From Lojkania enalia (Eukaryota; Ascomycota; Dothideomycetes; Pleosporales): DNA of 10,856 nucleotides. Every line of letters begins with the position of its first letter. Position 1 is the first letter of the stretch. A program made the translations under genes and the position numbers. Location: contig ML986821.1 in NCBI GenBank assembly GCA_010094045.1, positions 1-10,856 of the forward strand, written 5' to 3'. Under the pieces are notes generated by a model. That model searched no databases. It was not told the DNA's origin and worked only from the letters and a program-made list of their open reading frames with translations. This document shows positions 1 to 8,434 of the stretch, in pieces.

Positions 1-949
1 AGAAATAACTTATATCTAGTAGCTATAGTAGGTATAATAAATATAGAAGTATATAGAGAGTAATAATATTCTTTTTCTTATAGAGCTGCCTAAATTTAAG
101 CGAGTTGTAGCTCTTATAGCTGTTAAGAATTAGCAATTAATACGTACTAATAGTACAATCCTTTATATATACGTTAAAGTACTTTAACTATTTAATACTA
201 ATATTATTTATAGGCCAGCTATTATTAGTAACCTATATAGCCTAGGTTAGTAGAATATTATCTTCTTTATACTATATAGAGAGGTAGTAGGTACCTATAA
301 AGATAATAAAAGATAGTATTACCTATCCTATCGCGTTAATATTCTAAATAACTATAGTCCACTTATAATTACCTAGCTGGAGCTGCTTTAGTTAATTCTG
401 TCTCTTAGAGCTAGTAACTACTACTTCTATTAATATTGTGCTTATTATAAAGCTTAATTCGTCGAAGTTATATATATCTTTATTAACGATACTATACTTA
501 GTCTTTATATTCTATATAAGATAGAACCAGCCTCTTATAACCTTAGAATCCTTATATTTAGCTCTTAAATAGTCGTACTTTTAATTAAATTTAACTTTAA
601 GCTTAGGCGTACGTTTAATAAAGTTTTCTACCTAGTTCTTTTTAACCTAGCTAGTAGAACGCGCAGCTAGTAGTAAATTAGCTATATTTTAAATAGTAGT
701 AAACTATAGTAGAAATCCTCTTATATCTAGATCTAGTATATACTAAACAATTACCTACTCTTTAGTCTTACTAAGCTTTATTAAATTAGGTTGGTAATCG
801 TATTATAGAGCTATTTTTCGCTTTTATATACTAAGTATACTTTAGAAGATATTATAGATTAATATAATATAATATATAGTTAGTATCGCGTTTTATTAAA
901 AAGCTTAGAGTATAAGCTATATTCTAGCTTCTTTCTAAATTAATTCTAT
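1..949 (-). pseudogene. Fot1-like DDE transposase, RIP-degraded, 3' end outside window
   Basis: This encoded a Tc1/mariner-superfamily (pogo/Fot1 branch) transposase, which binds the TIRs and cuts and joins DNA. One frame runs from a decayed start (ATA, read as former ATG, at 949-947) to the window edge, broken by TAA/TAG but with no frameshift found. The N-terminus reads KEARI-stop-L, the helix-turn-helix region typical of this family. A YILDLDIRGF segment follows. The catalytic triad is visible: Asp in the YNFDE motif (codon 463-461, intact), the second Asp changed to Asn in LLILNSY (124-122), and the third Asp in LLDIS (16-14, intact). The second and third are 36 codons apart, the DD35D spacing of Fot1-type enzymes, and the first and second are 113 apart. 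Stops replace Gln and Trp codons, as C-to-T mutation predicts. It is inactive. Confidence 0.88.
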
Positions 950-1020
950 AGTTGTTAATTATAGTATAATACTATAAAGTATAATTATCGCAATTTTAGT
1001 AGAGTTTTAGTATTATAATT

Positions 1021-1057
1021 AGCTCGCTTGGGTAATCAGCTCGCTTATACTATACGT
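1021..1057 (-). repeat. Terminal inverted repeat (5' end) of the left Fot1-like element
   Basis: The outer end of the left element contains AGCTCGCTT twice, at 1021-1029 and 1038-1046, exactly 17 bp apart. The terminus is ACGT (1054-1057) followed by the TA target dinucleotide. The partner TIR lies outside the window, so the inverted-repeat status rests on resemblance to the ends of the 1704-3534 and 10772 elements. The duplicated motif is probably a transposase binding site (inference). Confidence 0.75.
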
Positions 1058-1181
1058 TAGATTTAAAGGAATATAAGCTTTTTACTAGCTTCTATTATTA
1101 AGAAGCTAAATTAGCTTAAAAAAGGCTCTATAAAAGTAATATATTAGATTAGGTTAATATATAATAAAATTATTAGCCTTT
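1058..1181. other. Unassigned spacer between two mobile elements
   Basis: This holds the TA target site of the left Fot1-like element at 1058-1059, then about 120 bp of AT-rich sequence up to the chromovirus LTR. I see no motif or reading frame I can name. It could be host DNA or a remnant of an older element into which both neighbours inserted. Confidence 0.5.
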
Positions 1182-1460
1182 TATAATAGTATAAGTAAGA
1201 TAATAGATCTAAATATAATATAAATCTATTTAGAGGTATATAGAAGTATATAGAGGTTTAAGAACCTAAGAATTCTATTAACACCTATAAGCCTTATATA
1301 AAAGGATATAGAAGAATTACTAAGCTACTTATAAGAGAGTATATAACTATATATAGATAGGAAAAGGGGCGGAGCTAGAGGTAGAATAAGATAAGTAAAA
1401 AGTTTTAGAATAAGATTATATATAAAGCTTTTTATAAAATAATTTCTTTGTACTATTATA
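1182..1460 (-). repeat. 3' LTR of the chromovirus
   Basis: This 279-bp direct repeat aligns without any gap to 9926-10204. Its ends are short inverted repeats, TATAATAGTA (1182-1191) and TACTATTATA (1451-1460), consistent with an original TG...CA terminus changed by RIP. About 33 differences from the other LTR were counted by eye and every one is a transition. It keeps CpG at GGGGCGG (about 1366-1372), where the other copy reads GGGGTAG. The adjacent polypurine tract shows that it is the 3' LTR of a minus-strand element. Confidence 0.93.
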
Positions 1461-1474
1461 CTACCCCCCTTTTT
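1461..1474 (-). other. Polypurine tract of the chromovirus
   Basis: On the minus strand this reads AAAAAGGGGGGTAG, ending exactly at the LTR start. A purine run in this place primes plus-strand DNA synthesis in LTR retrotransposons. It fixes the orientation of the element and the LTR boundary at 1460. It is one of very few G-runs in the window. Confidence 0.85.
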
Positions 1475-1703
1475 ATAAGTTAATAGTCTCTATCTATACT
1501 AGTTTAGGAGGGAATTAGAGCTATTATAAATAGGTTCTAGATAAGAAATTTCTTTAAAAAGATATTTATCGATAAGAGCTAATATATATAGTTACTTATA
1601 GAGATATATTTATATATTAATATAATATTAAGTAAAATTTTTATAGTAAGTATAATTAACCTATATATTAGCTAGTAACTACTATTATAACAGTTTATTA
1701 ATA
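1475..1703 (-). other. Distal 3' non-coding region of the chromovirus
   Basis: This AT-rich stretch lies between the polypurine tract and the Fot1-like insertion. It ends in the TA target (1702-1703). With 3535-4340 it forms one non-coding block of about 1.0 kb in the uninterrupted element. I see no coding motif in it on either strand. Confidence 0.6.
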
Positions 1704-1749
1704 ACGTAATCTACTACTAAGCGGTTAAAACTATCGAGCGGTTAGTAAC
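1704..1749 (+). repeat. Left terminal inverted repeat of the complete Fot1-like element
   Basis: It pairs with 3506-3534. It starts with ACGTAATCTACTAC and contains AGCGGTTA twice, at 1720-1727 and 1737-1744, 17 bp apart. The right end has only one copy of this motif, at the same distance from the terminus, so the two ends are not equal. Confidence 0.88.
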
Positions 1750-1808
1750 CTACTAAAATCTCTACCACCCTATTAATTTTTGTAATATTTCTACAACTAC
1801 GTAATAGA

Positions 1809-3401
1809 ATACGCTTATCTAAAGCTAATATAATAATAGTAAATAAAGCTTTTAAACAAGGTTAATTTAAGTTAAATTTAGCTACAGCACAGGCGTTTAA
1901 AGTTAGCTATATTACTCTAAAAGAGCGCTGTAATAGAAGACCTTATAGGGCCGATTACACCCCTAATTTAAAGAATCTTATAGAGCTAGAGAAGAGGTCG
2001 ATTATAGACTATATACTTAATATAGATACGCGTAGGTTTTAGCTTAATCTTAATATACTATAAGATATAGCTAATAAACTACTTCTTAATTACGGTTAGT
2101 AACCTGTTAGTAAAAATTAGCCTAATTACTTTATCTTACGTATTTTAGAGCTTAAATTACACGTCAATTAATAATATAGCTACTAAAGAGCTCTAAACGA
2201 AGATCCTAAGGTTATTTAAGGCTAGTTCCGCCTTATATATAATACTAAGGCTAAATATAGTATCCTTAATAAAGATATATATAATTTTAACGAGACCGGC
2301 TTTTAAATAGGTAAAATTAGCCTAAGAATAGTTATTATTAGTACTGAGAGGTAACAAATACCTAAATCTATCTAACCTGGTAATATTAAGTAGATAATAG
2401 TAATTATAGTAGTAAATATATATAGCTAGCCGGTTCTACTATTTATTATCTTTAAGAGCGCGTAATAATATAATACCTAGTACTAGTTAATTGCGGATAA
2501 GCCTTAGTAGGTTTTATCTATTAGTAAGAAGGACTAGATATCTATTAAATATAGGTTTAAGTAGCTTAAGCACTTTAACAAATATATTAAAGCTAGTACT
2601 ACTAGCGCCTACCGACTACTTATTATAGACAGCTATAATAGCTATAATTCTATCGAATTTTGTAATTATTATAAAGAAAGTAATATTATTATACTTTATA
2701 TACCTCTACACTTATCTTATCTTCTATAGCTACTTAATATAGGCTATTTTAGTCTATTAAAGCGTGCATATAGCAAGAAGATTAAAAGCTTAATTTAGTA
2801 CCGCATTAACTATATAACTAAAGAAAACTTCCTACCTATATTTAAAGCGGCCTTTAATAACGCTATTACTAATAAAAATATAGTTGGAGGCTTTAGAGGG
2901 TCTAGATTAGTTCTATTTAGTCCAGATTATATTATTTTAAAGCTCGATATCTAAGTTTTACGAACTCCAACGCTACCGCTCTTAGAACCTGCTAAATAGC
3001 AGTTATAAATACTATATAATTGCTTAGAGGTAGAGTACTAGACGTAATATATATAACAGCATATAGAATGATATTAAGATAGTTTACTAATATTAATACT
3101 CGAGGGTCTTATAAGTCTTATAAAGAGTATTATATTTATAGCGTATAGGTAGTTGTTTTTAGAAATAGAGAATAGAGATCTTCGGGCGGCAAATATAATA
3201 TTTATAAAGTATAAAGAGTATAAATATAAGATAAGAGCGTAAGTACCGTCTCTATATTAGATAGGCTGCAATTAGTAAAGTAATAATAAGAAGGCTGTTA
3301 AATAGAATAAAAAGGCCTAAATAATTATAGTTAACTATACTAACTAAGATGCTGCGGGCGCTGTTAGAAGTTAGGCTACCGTATTAAAACGTATAAAATA
3401 G
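1809..3401 (+). pseudogene. Fot1-like DD35D transposase, RIP-degraded
   Basis: This encoded the transposase of the 1704-3534 element. A single frame stays readable for about 530 codons, the usual length for this family, with many TAA/TAG codons but no frameshift found. The start is an ATA (former ATG) at 1809, chosen because RLSKANIII and the helix-turn-helix region follow. Landmarks are the SKN-stop-PNYF segment (about 2112), WFRL-like text before 2250, and the triad. The first Asp in YNFNETGF is now Asn (2289-2291), the second Asp in LLIIDSY is intact (2628-2630), and the third Asp in LLNIGYF is now Asn (2736-2738). The second and third are 36 codons apart, giving DD35D, and the first and second are 113 apart. 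Two of three metal ligands are lost, so it cannot be active. The exact C-terminus is uncertain, between about 3372 and 3419. Confidence 0.93.
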
Positions 3402-3505
3402 CTCTAATCGAAATACTAAATAGTAAGAATTATATAGATATTACTATATAATTAATAACTTTAATAGCTGTAGAGATATCCTACTTTAAAATTAAAATTA
3501 GGTAT

Positions 3506-3534
3506 GTTACTAACCGCTCGGTAGTAGATTATAT
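3506..3534 (-). repeat. Right terminal inverted repeat of the complete Fot1-like element
   Basis: The reverse complement aligns with the left end. ACGT has become ATAT at the tip. There is one copy of the AGCGGTTA motif (plus-strand TAACCGCT at 3511-3518), 16 bp from the terminus. The TA duplication follows at 3535-3536. Confidence 0.88.
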
Positions 3535-4340
3535 TATTGTAATTTTATCGTATATAGTAATAAGTATTTACTAGCCTTAATATATTACTAGATTACTATT
3601 AACTAAACTTCTTTAACTAAATAACAACTTCTACTCTATATATATTATTATATGTTTCTAGAACCGTTAATTATTAAAATATTACTAATATCTTATAGAA
3701 AAAAATTAATTAATATACTATTTTATCTACTTTTTAGAGCCTCTTTAAAGGTCTTTTAGGTTATCTACCTTTAAACTATATATATATTTACCTATAAATA
3801 GTATATAATATTTACCTTTTAATTTCTAAGATTAAAAAAATACGAGTATTATATCTTATAAAATAAAAAGTATAACTCTATATAAATTATATCTAATATT
3901 AGTAGAATACTTACTACTAATATACTTATAAATCCTCTCCTATTATAAGGAGGAGTTTCTAGTCTTCCGGGGCTATCTTAAACTATAAGTAGTAGTCTAA
4001 TATATAGAGGATAAAGAGGATAAAAAGATAGCCTTTAAGGCTATTTTAAAGTCTACTTATAATCTAATATTTATAGCCTAGGTTATAAAAAGTTAGAAAG
4101 CTAGTCTTTTTAAAGCTAGTATCTAAATAGCTTTATTCTACTAAAATACTAAGTTACTCTATTAGATTTTAGCCTTAAAGACTCTAGTATTTAGCCTTTA
4201 AACTAATATTACAGTACTTTTAGGCGGTTAAGAATAAAGTATAGGAGGTTTAGGGAGAGTTTAGAGAGAAGAAAGAAGAAGAAGAGTAGAGAAGAGAACT
4301 AGAAAGATATCCGATAGTCTACTATTAAACCCTCTAGATA
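3535..4340 (-). other. Proximal 3' non-coding region of the chromovirus
   Basis: This is about 800 bp between the end of the pol reading frame and the Fot1-like insertion, AT-rich and without a readable conserved domain. It contains a purine-rich tract (4243-4307) near the pol end and a weak hairpin around 3944-3959 (CTCCT...AGGAG). Chromoviruses usually have a shorter 3' tail, so it may hide an old insertion or a further decayed frame. Confidence 0.5.
4243..4307 (+). other. Purine-rich (GA) tract, polypyrimidine in the sense of the chromovirus
   Basis: The plus strand is almost entirely A and G here, with GAAGAAAGAAGAAGAAGAG-type repeats around 4269-4286. On the element's own strand it is a CT-rich run just after the end of pol. 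It lies in the wrong strand and place for a polypurine primer. It may be a decayed simple repeat, or a Ser-rich or Leu-rich tail of the protein. Confidence 0.6.
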
Positions 4341-4456
4341 CTATAGAGGAGTAATTTTAGGCCTATAATTTAGTTTTCTAATCTACTACTTAACTCTTAT
4401 ATATTATTATCTACTAGATAATCTATATTTTTTATACTATTCTTATATACCTTAAT

Positions 4457-4660
4457 CTATTTAATTAAGGCTTTTAGAAGTTCTAGTTAATTTAGATACT
4501 TATTATAAAAAGCTTTTAACTTATAAAATAAACTTATAAAATTTAAAGCTTTATACTAGACTAGATTAAGATTATATTCTACCTATTTTATATAGTATTT
4601 AAGGGTTTTATAATATAGTTTACTAACTAGTATTTTTTTAACCTCCTACTTTTCTACCCT
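4457..4660 (-). other. Chromodomain at the C-terminus of the chromovirus integrase
   Basis: Chromodomains at the integrase tail steer integration, in many chromoviruses toward methylated-histone heterochromatin. The minus-strand frame reads VEKQEVKKILVSKLYYKTLK, then YIK-stop-VEYNLNLV-stop-YKALNF. This matches the chromodomain pattern in which KW and W positions have become KQ or stop codons. It continues as KLKAFYNKYLN, a linker seen after chromodomains of ascomycete chromoviruses. Upstream, at about 4860-4700, lies the SH3-like integrase C-terminal region with KVLE, YYL-stop-LPL and NIFVLNLL. The aromatic cage is damaged. Confidence 0.83.
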
Positions 4661-5219
4661 CTTAATAGTAATAGCGGGTAGTTTTAGAGCTTCTTACTTT
4701 AATAGAGGGTTCTAGGGGTTTTTATATAGTAGGTTTAGTACGAAAATATTATATATTCTCGACTTTAGAGGTAGTTATAGATAGTATAAGTTTCTAACCT
4801 ATTCTAGTACTTTAAAAAAGCCCTCTTATTAATTAGATAGCTTTTAGCTTAGTCTCTAAACTATAAGATTCTTAGTATTTAGATAGACTATATTACTAAT
4901 CTACTAATTAATCGGTTACTAATAATAGTTAATAATAGATTATATATAATCTTAAATCTTCTTAATATTAACCTTTATAGTTTTCTAGACTATATATATA
5001 TAAGTTACTAGAGCTAAAGTATTTTTAAAATTTAATTTATCTATTATAGTAATAGAATTAATAGAATATTTCTAATCTTAATTTTAATAGAGCTTAAATC
5101 TATATAGAATTTAATATAAGGATATTCTAATAGTTATATAAAGTAGAGTTACTTATACTCGGTTAATTATAGATAATAGAGAACTCTAATTATTCTAATA
5201 GAAGGATATAAAAGAGCGT

Positions 5220-5760
5220 AGTCTCTAATTAATATATTTATTTATAATCTCTATCTATCTATTAATCTCTTTATAATAAGTAGTAGATAGTTTAATCTTT
5301 ATACTTAAGATATAGTAGAATTTAGACTAGAAATTAGATATAAACTAAAATTCTTAGTTTAAAATAATAGTTTTAGATATATAGTTAAAATAGTATATCT
5401 ATTAAATAAATAATTTAGCTATTCCCTATACGTTAATTATATAATAGTAGAAAATAGATACTATTTATTTAGATAGGCGATTAATTACTATTATAATCTA
5501 ATTATATCTAGACTTATCTATAGAAAAATTCTTAAAGTTAATATATAGGTACTATATTAGTTAATTTAGTATAGAAAGTAGGTAGATAAAACCTAGGGTT
5601 TAGATTTATATTAGATAAGCTTTATAGTATAGGATATAATTCTATATATATTATTTACAAGTAGCCTTTATACCCTTCTAATAGTACTTCTAAGATAGTA
5701 ACTAATAGGTTTTAGTAGCACTTAAATATATAGAGGATATTTAGTTATAAACCTCTTATA
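5220..5760 (-). other. Integrase zinc-binding and catalytic core of the chromovirus
   Basis: The zinc-binding HHCC motif is readable with every ligand changed to Tyr: codons at 5749-5747 and 5728-5726 (H-x6-H), then 5638-5636 and 5629-5627 (C-x2-C), 29 residues after the second His. The core follows: the first Asp is now Asn in NFSID (5530-5528), the second Asp is now Asn in TIILN-stop-E (5359-5357), and Glu is intact (5251-5249) in the segment before INKYIN. The second Asp and Glu are 36 codons apart, giving the diagnostic D-D-35-E. A VINRLSK segment (about 5490-5470) corresponds to the conserved VVDRLSK. The enzyme would join element DNA to the host chromosome; this copy cannot. Confidence 0.92.
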
Positions 5761-6129
5761 TAAGTTATATATAAACGCCTAAATCTAATAGAATATATAA
5801 GTAATTATTATAGAGGAGTAGTCTATTCTCTATCTAATACTTATAAAGTAAAAAAGTATATTCCTATATAAAGGAGGCTTAGTTTTCCTATAATAATATA
5901 TTAATTAACTCTAGAAAGTCTAATAATATAACATACTCTTAATCTTTAATAATCTCTAATATAGCTACTTAAATTATTATTTAAATAATATAGGATTAGG
6001 CTAATTTAATATTAATTTAGAGGTAAAGTTAATATAATTTAAATAGAACTCTTAACTAGTTATTAGTTTAAGCTACTTTTAAGTTTTTTATATCTTACTT
6101 ATAATAGCTAAGAATATTTACTCTAGTAT

Positions 6130-6510
6130 TATTTTTATCTAGAGTATACTCGATTTAGAACTAATATTAAGCTAATTTTTTAGTCTAATAACCCTAATAA
6201 GTATTAAGTACCTTTATAGTTATAAAATATTTAAGTAAGTAATAATTAGTATATACTAGAATCTTAGTAGTTATAAAAGTAAATTCTACCCTCTATTACT
6301 TAAATATAGTAATAATTGTAAATAGTTTCTTATTATAAATCTTTTAGTTTAGGTTTAAACTAGATAGAACTTTACTATAAAATACTATAGGGTACTATTT
6401 TCTGTTAGAATATTTCTATAATAGTACTCTTATAACTACTCTATTAGAGGTGTTAATTTCTATTTTTGTTTCTAATATAGGGTTAAAGTAGTAGAATATA
6501 GGTATACTTA
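6130..6510 (-). other. RNase H region of the chromovirus
   Basis: After the frameshift near 6505-6515 the minus strand reads SIPIFYYFNPILET and then INTSNRVVIRVLL-stop. This is the region of the conserved P-I-L-x-x-F-D-P and T-D-A-S motifs with D changed to N (codon 6454-6452). RNase H degrades the RNA strand of the RNA/DNA hybrid. The later part of the domain, toward 6130, was not read motif by motif, so its downstream limit is approximate. Confidence 0.72.
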
Positions 6511-6514
6511 AAAG

Positions 6515-7640
6515 GACTAACTTTAATTTCTTAAAAATAATATTATATTTTAAAGTTTATAAAAAAGGTTATAGAATTCTATAGTATAATAATTAGCTTT
6601 ATAATACGTAAGAATTCTAGTATAAACTATTAATAGAATCTAGTAAAACCTAAGAAAGATTTTACACCTATTATAGTAGTAGGTAGCTACTAGTTATATA
6701 ATACTTCTACCCTTTTTAAATTAACTTTAAGACTTTTATTTAATAGAATATAGTTAAGATATTTAGTTTAAGTAATATAGAATTTACTCTTCTTAATATT
6801 AACTTATAATCCTACTTAATATAGTCTCTTAAGAACTTTCTTAATATAGATAGTATATATTATCTCGTTTTTAGAGTAGATAAGAATATTATCTAGATAA
6901 ATAATATAGTAGTTATTTAGGTAGTTAATTAGTATATTATTTATATAGTACTAGTAAGTTATTAGACTATTATATAATTTAAAAGATAGAACTTTATATT
7001 TATAGGTTTTATATTAAATCTAAAAGGTAGTATATTTTTTAAAACTAAGATCTATTTTAATTTTATTAAAGGCTGTATAAATATTAAATTTAGTAAAAAT
7101 TACTACTTTAGTAGGTTTAAATAGAAGTTTATCTATATATAGTATTAGATATATATTTTTATAGGTAAGAGTATTAAATTTATAATAATCTATATAGATA
7201 TATAAGTTACTATTAGATTTATAGATATAAAGGATTAGAAATATAAAAGGGCTCTAACTCTACTTAATATATCTATACTATAGATTATCTATAATATATT
7301 TCTTAGTTACCTCTAGCTTCTTAATATTCTACTTATATAATAGGCTATAACTATTAGAAAGGGATTTTATAAGAATAATCTTATAATTATAAGAGTAGTA
7401 TTCTACTAATTAATAAGCTATAGTTTTACTAAATATATCTTAATATTTATAGTATTTAGATAGTAATTAGAGATTTACTAGTACTTTATTTTCAGCCTTA
7501 TCTTCCAGCTTTAGAGCTTACTTATTTTTAATTAGCCGCTTAATTTTATATAGAGATATAGAGAAAAACTTATTCTCTTTCCTCTTTATATTAAAGTAGA
7601 AAATATTAGCTAAGATAAGAATAATAATAGAAGAATAAAC
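6515..7640 (-). other. Reverse transcriptase domain of the chromovirus
   Basis: This copies element RNA into DNA. A continuous minus-strand frame shows DIFSKTIAY (about 7440), YIKSNSNLYIYIDYYKFN (the R-x-V-D-Y-R-x-L-N block), and TKFNIYTAFNKI, where the first catalytic Asp is now Asn (7085-7083). Then comes YLDNILIYSKNE, the YxDD box, with Asp kept at 6893-6891 and the next Asp changed to Asn at 6890-6888. Beyond it are the TKYL, SFLGFTRFY and RIIKLI blocks of the thumb and connection, all in order. Gln and Trp codons appear as stops. The YLDDILIYSK signature is typical of Ty3/gypsy rather than Copia elements. Confidence 0.95.
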
Positions 7641-7850
7641 TTTCTTTAGATTAGGTTTAGACTTTATTATATATAGGTGTATAAGAGCTCTAAACTTATT
7701 TAAACTATAAGCTATAAAAGACTAATATAGTTTTAGTAGTCTTAGTAGACTTTTAATATAATAGATAGTTAGATTATAAGACTACTAATACTAGTTCTTT
7801 TTTTATAAAGAGTCGCGTTGCTAGATATTTAGTTCTACCTCCTTATTATA

Positions 7851-8150
7851 TACTAGCTAAGTTAATTATATAAGAAGAGGAGGTAAAGAATTATAAATAG
7901 TAAGATACTTAAAAGGTTATATAATCTAATTCTTATCTATATCTAGCTGGAGTTAAAAATAATATAATTATTTAATACTAATAATATAATCCTAAATATT
8001 TAGATTTATAATAATAAATATATAGTTTTAGATAGTTCTCCTATTAATTTATAGGTATAAGTAGATATACTAATTAACTAGAGTTTAGATTTAGTCCTAA
8101 AAACCTTTAACAGTAATTTTAAAAGGTAAGTACTATATTAATATATATAG
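7851..8150 (-). other. Protease-like region of the chromovirus
   Basis: This is the segment between the gag zinc knuckle and RT, in the same frame as RT. It reads YLPFKITVKGF-stop-D (Asp codon 8096-8094), and further on DYIISIK-stop-LYYF (from 7991), which resembles the D-x-I-L-G-x-x-W-L block of retrotransposon aspartic proteases. The canonical D-S/T-G triplet itself is not readable, so the catalytic assignment rests on position and the second block. The same stretch occurs in the second copy at 10450-10771. Confidence 0.65.
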
Positions 8151-8434
8151 GGCTTAAGAGAGTAATCTAGCTACTATAGAATTAAAAAATAGAAAGCTTT
8201 AAATACTAGTATTAATAAGTACGTTTAGTTATATACTAATACCTTTTAAATATAGAATAGTAGGAATTTAGAAGTACTTTTCTTTAAACAAATATAATAA
8301 ATTAATATTTAATAAGTTATACTTATTTAAGTTTAGAATAGAAAGTTTTCTTAGATATTTCTATTTCCTACCTAAGAACTATCTAGATAGTACTTATTTA
8401 TGTCTAAGAATTCTTTTTCCTTAATCTTTTCTTA

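Larger units (their letters stand above)
1..1057 (-). mobile_element. Fot1/pogo-class DNA transposon, truncated by the window edge
   Basis: This is the 5' portion of a cut-and-paste transposon on the minus strand. Its right boundary is ACGT at 1054-1057, followed by TA at 1058-1059, which fits a TA target site. From the terminus inward the minus strand reads ACGTATAGTATAAGCGAGCT, like the ACGTAATCTACTAC end of the element at 1704. The distance from terminus to predicted start codon is about 108 bp, against 105 bp in that element. The transposase is read to just past its third catalytic residue before the window ends, so the 3' end and the second TIR lie outside. The element is RIP-degraded and its protein is clearly different from that of the 1704-3534 element, so it is a separate family member. 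Confidence 0.88.
1704..3534 (+). mobile_element. Complete Fot1/pogo-class DNA transposon, RIP-degraded
   Basis: This 1831-bp element has both ends visible. The left end is ACGTAATCTACTAC (from 1704). The right end, read inward on the minus strand from 3534, is ATATAATCTACTACC, the same sequence with two transitions. TA duplications flank it at 1702-1703 and 3535-3536. Length, TA target and transposase type match Fot1-like elements of filamentous ascomycetes. It sits inside the 3' non-coding part of the chromovirus, so it inserted after that element was in place. CpA, TpG and CpG survive here more often than in the surrounding chromovirus (for example 3058-3072), suggesting a shorter or milder RIP history. 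Confidence 0.95.
4341..8430 (-). pseudogene. pol: Chromovirus pol polyprotein (protease-like region, RT, RNase H, integrase, chromodomain), RIP-degraded
   Basis: This encoded the enzymes that copy and integrate the retrotransposon. Motifs appear in the standard Ty3/gypsy order on the minus strand. From about 8100 to 6515 they lie in one frame, and from about 6505 to 4340 in another, so one small indel near 6505-6515 breaks pol just before RNase H. Within each part the frame is maintained over 500 to 700 codons. In-frame stops are TAA and TAG, matching loss of CAA, CAG and TGG. No TGA was noticed. RT reads N-D-N instead of D-D-D, and integrase reads N-N-E instead of D-D-E. The C-terminus after the chromodomain is not sharply defined; triple stops lie near 4320. 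The 5' boundary with gag is also uncertain. Confidence 0.88.

Noticed and set aside
41..62. Similarity of TATAGAAGTATATAGAG near the window start to the LTR interior at 1235-1256 and 9979-10000
   Set aside because: The first lies inside the transposase frame of the left Fot1-like element; short low-complexity matches are expected in DNA of this composition.
3944..3959. CTCCT...AGGAG hairpin as a transcription terminator
   Set aside because: Arms are only 5 bp, there is no U-tract logic for a eukaryotic element, and it lies in decayed non-coding sequence.
4260..4307. GA-rich run as a second polypurine tract of the chromovirus
   Set aside because: It is purine-rich on the plus strand, whereas the element is on the minus strand, and it is far from any LTR.
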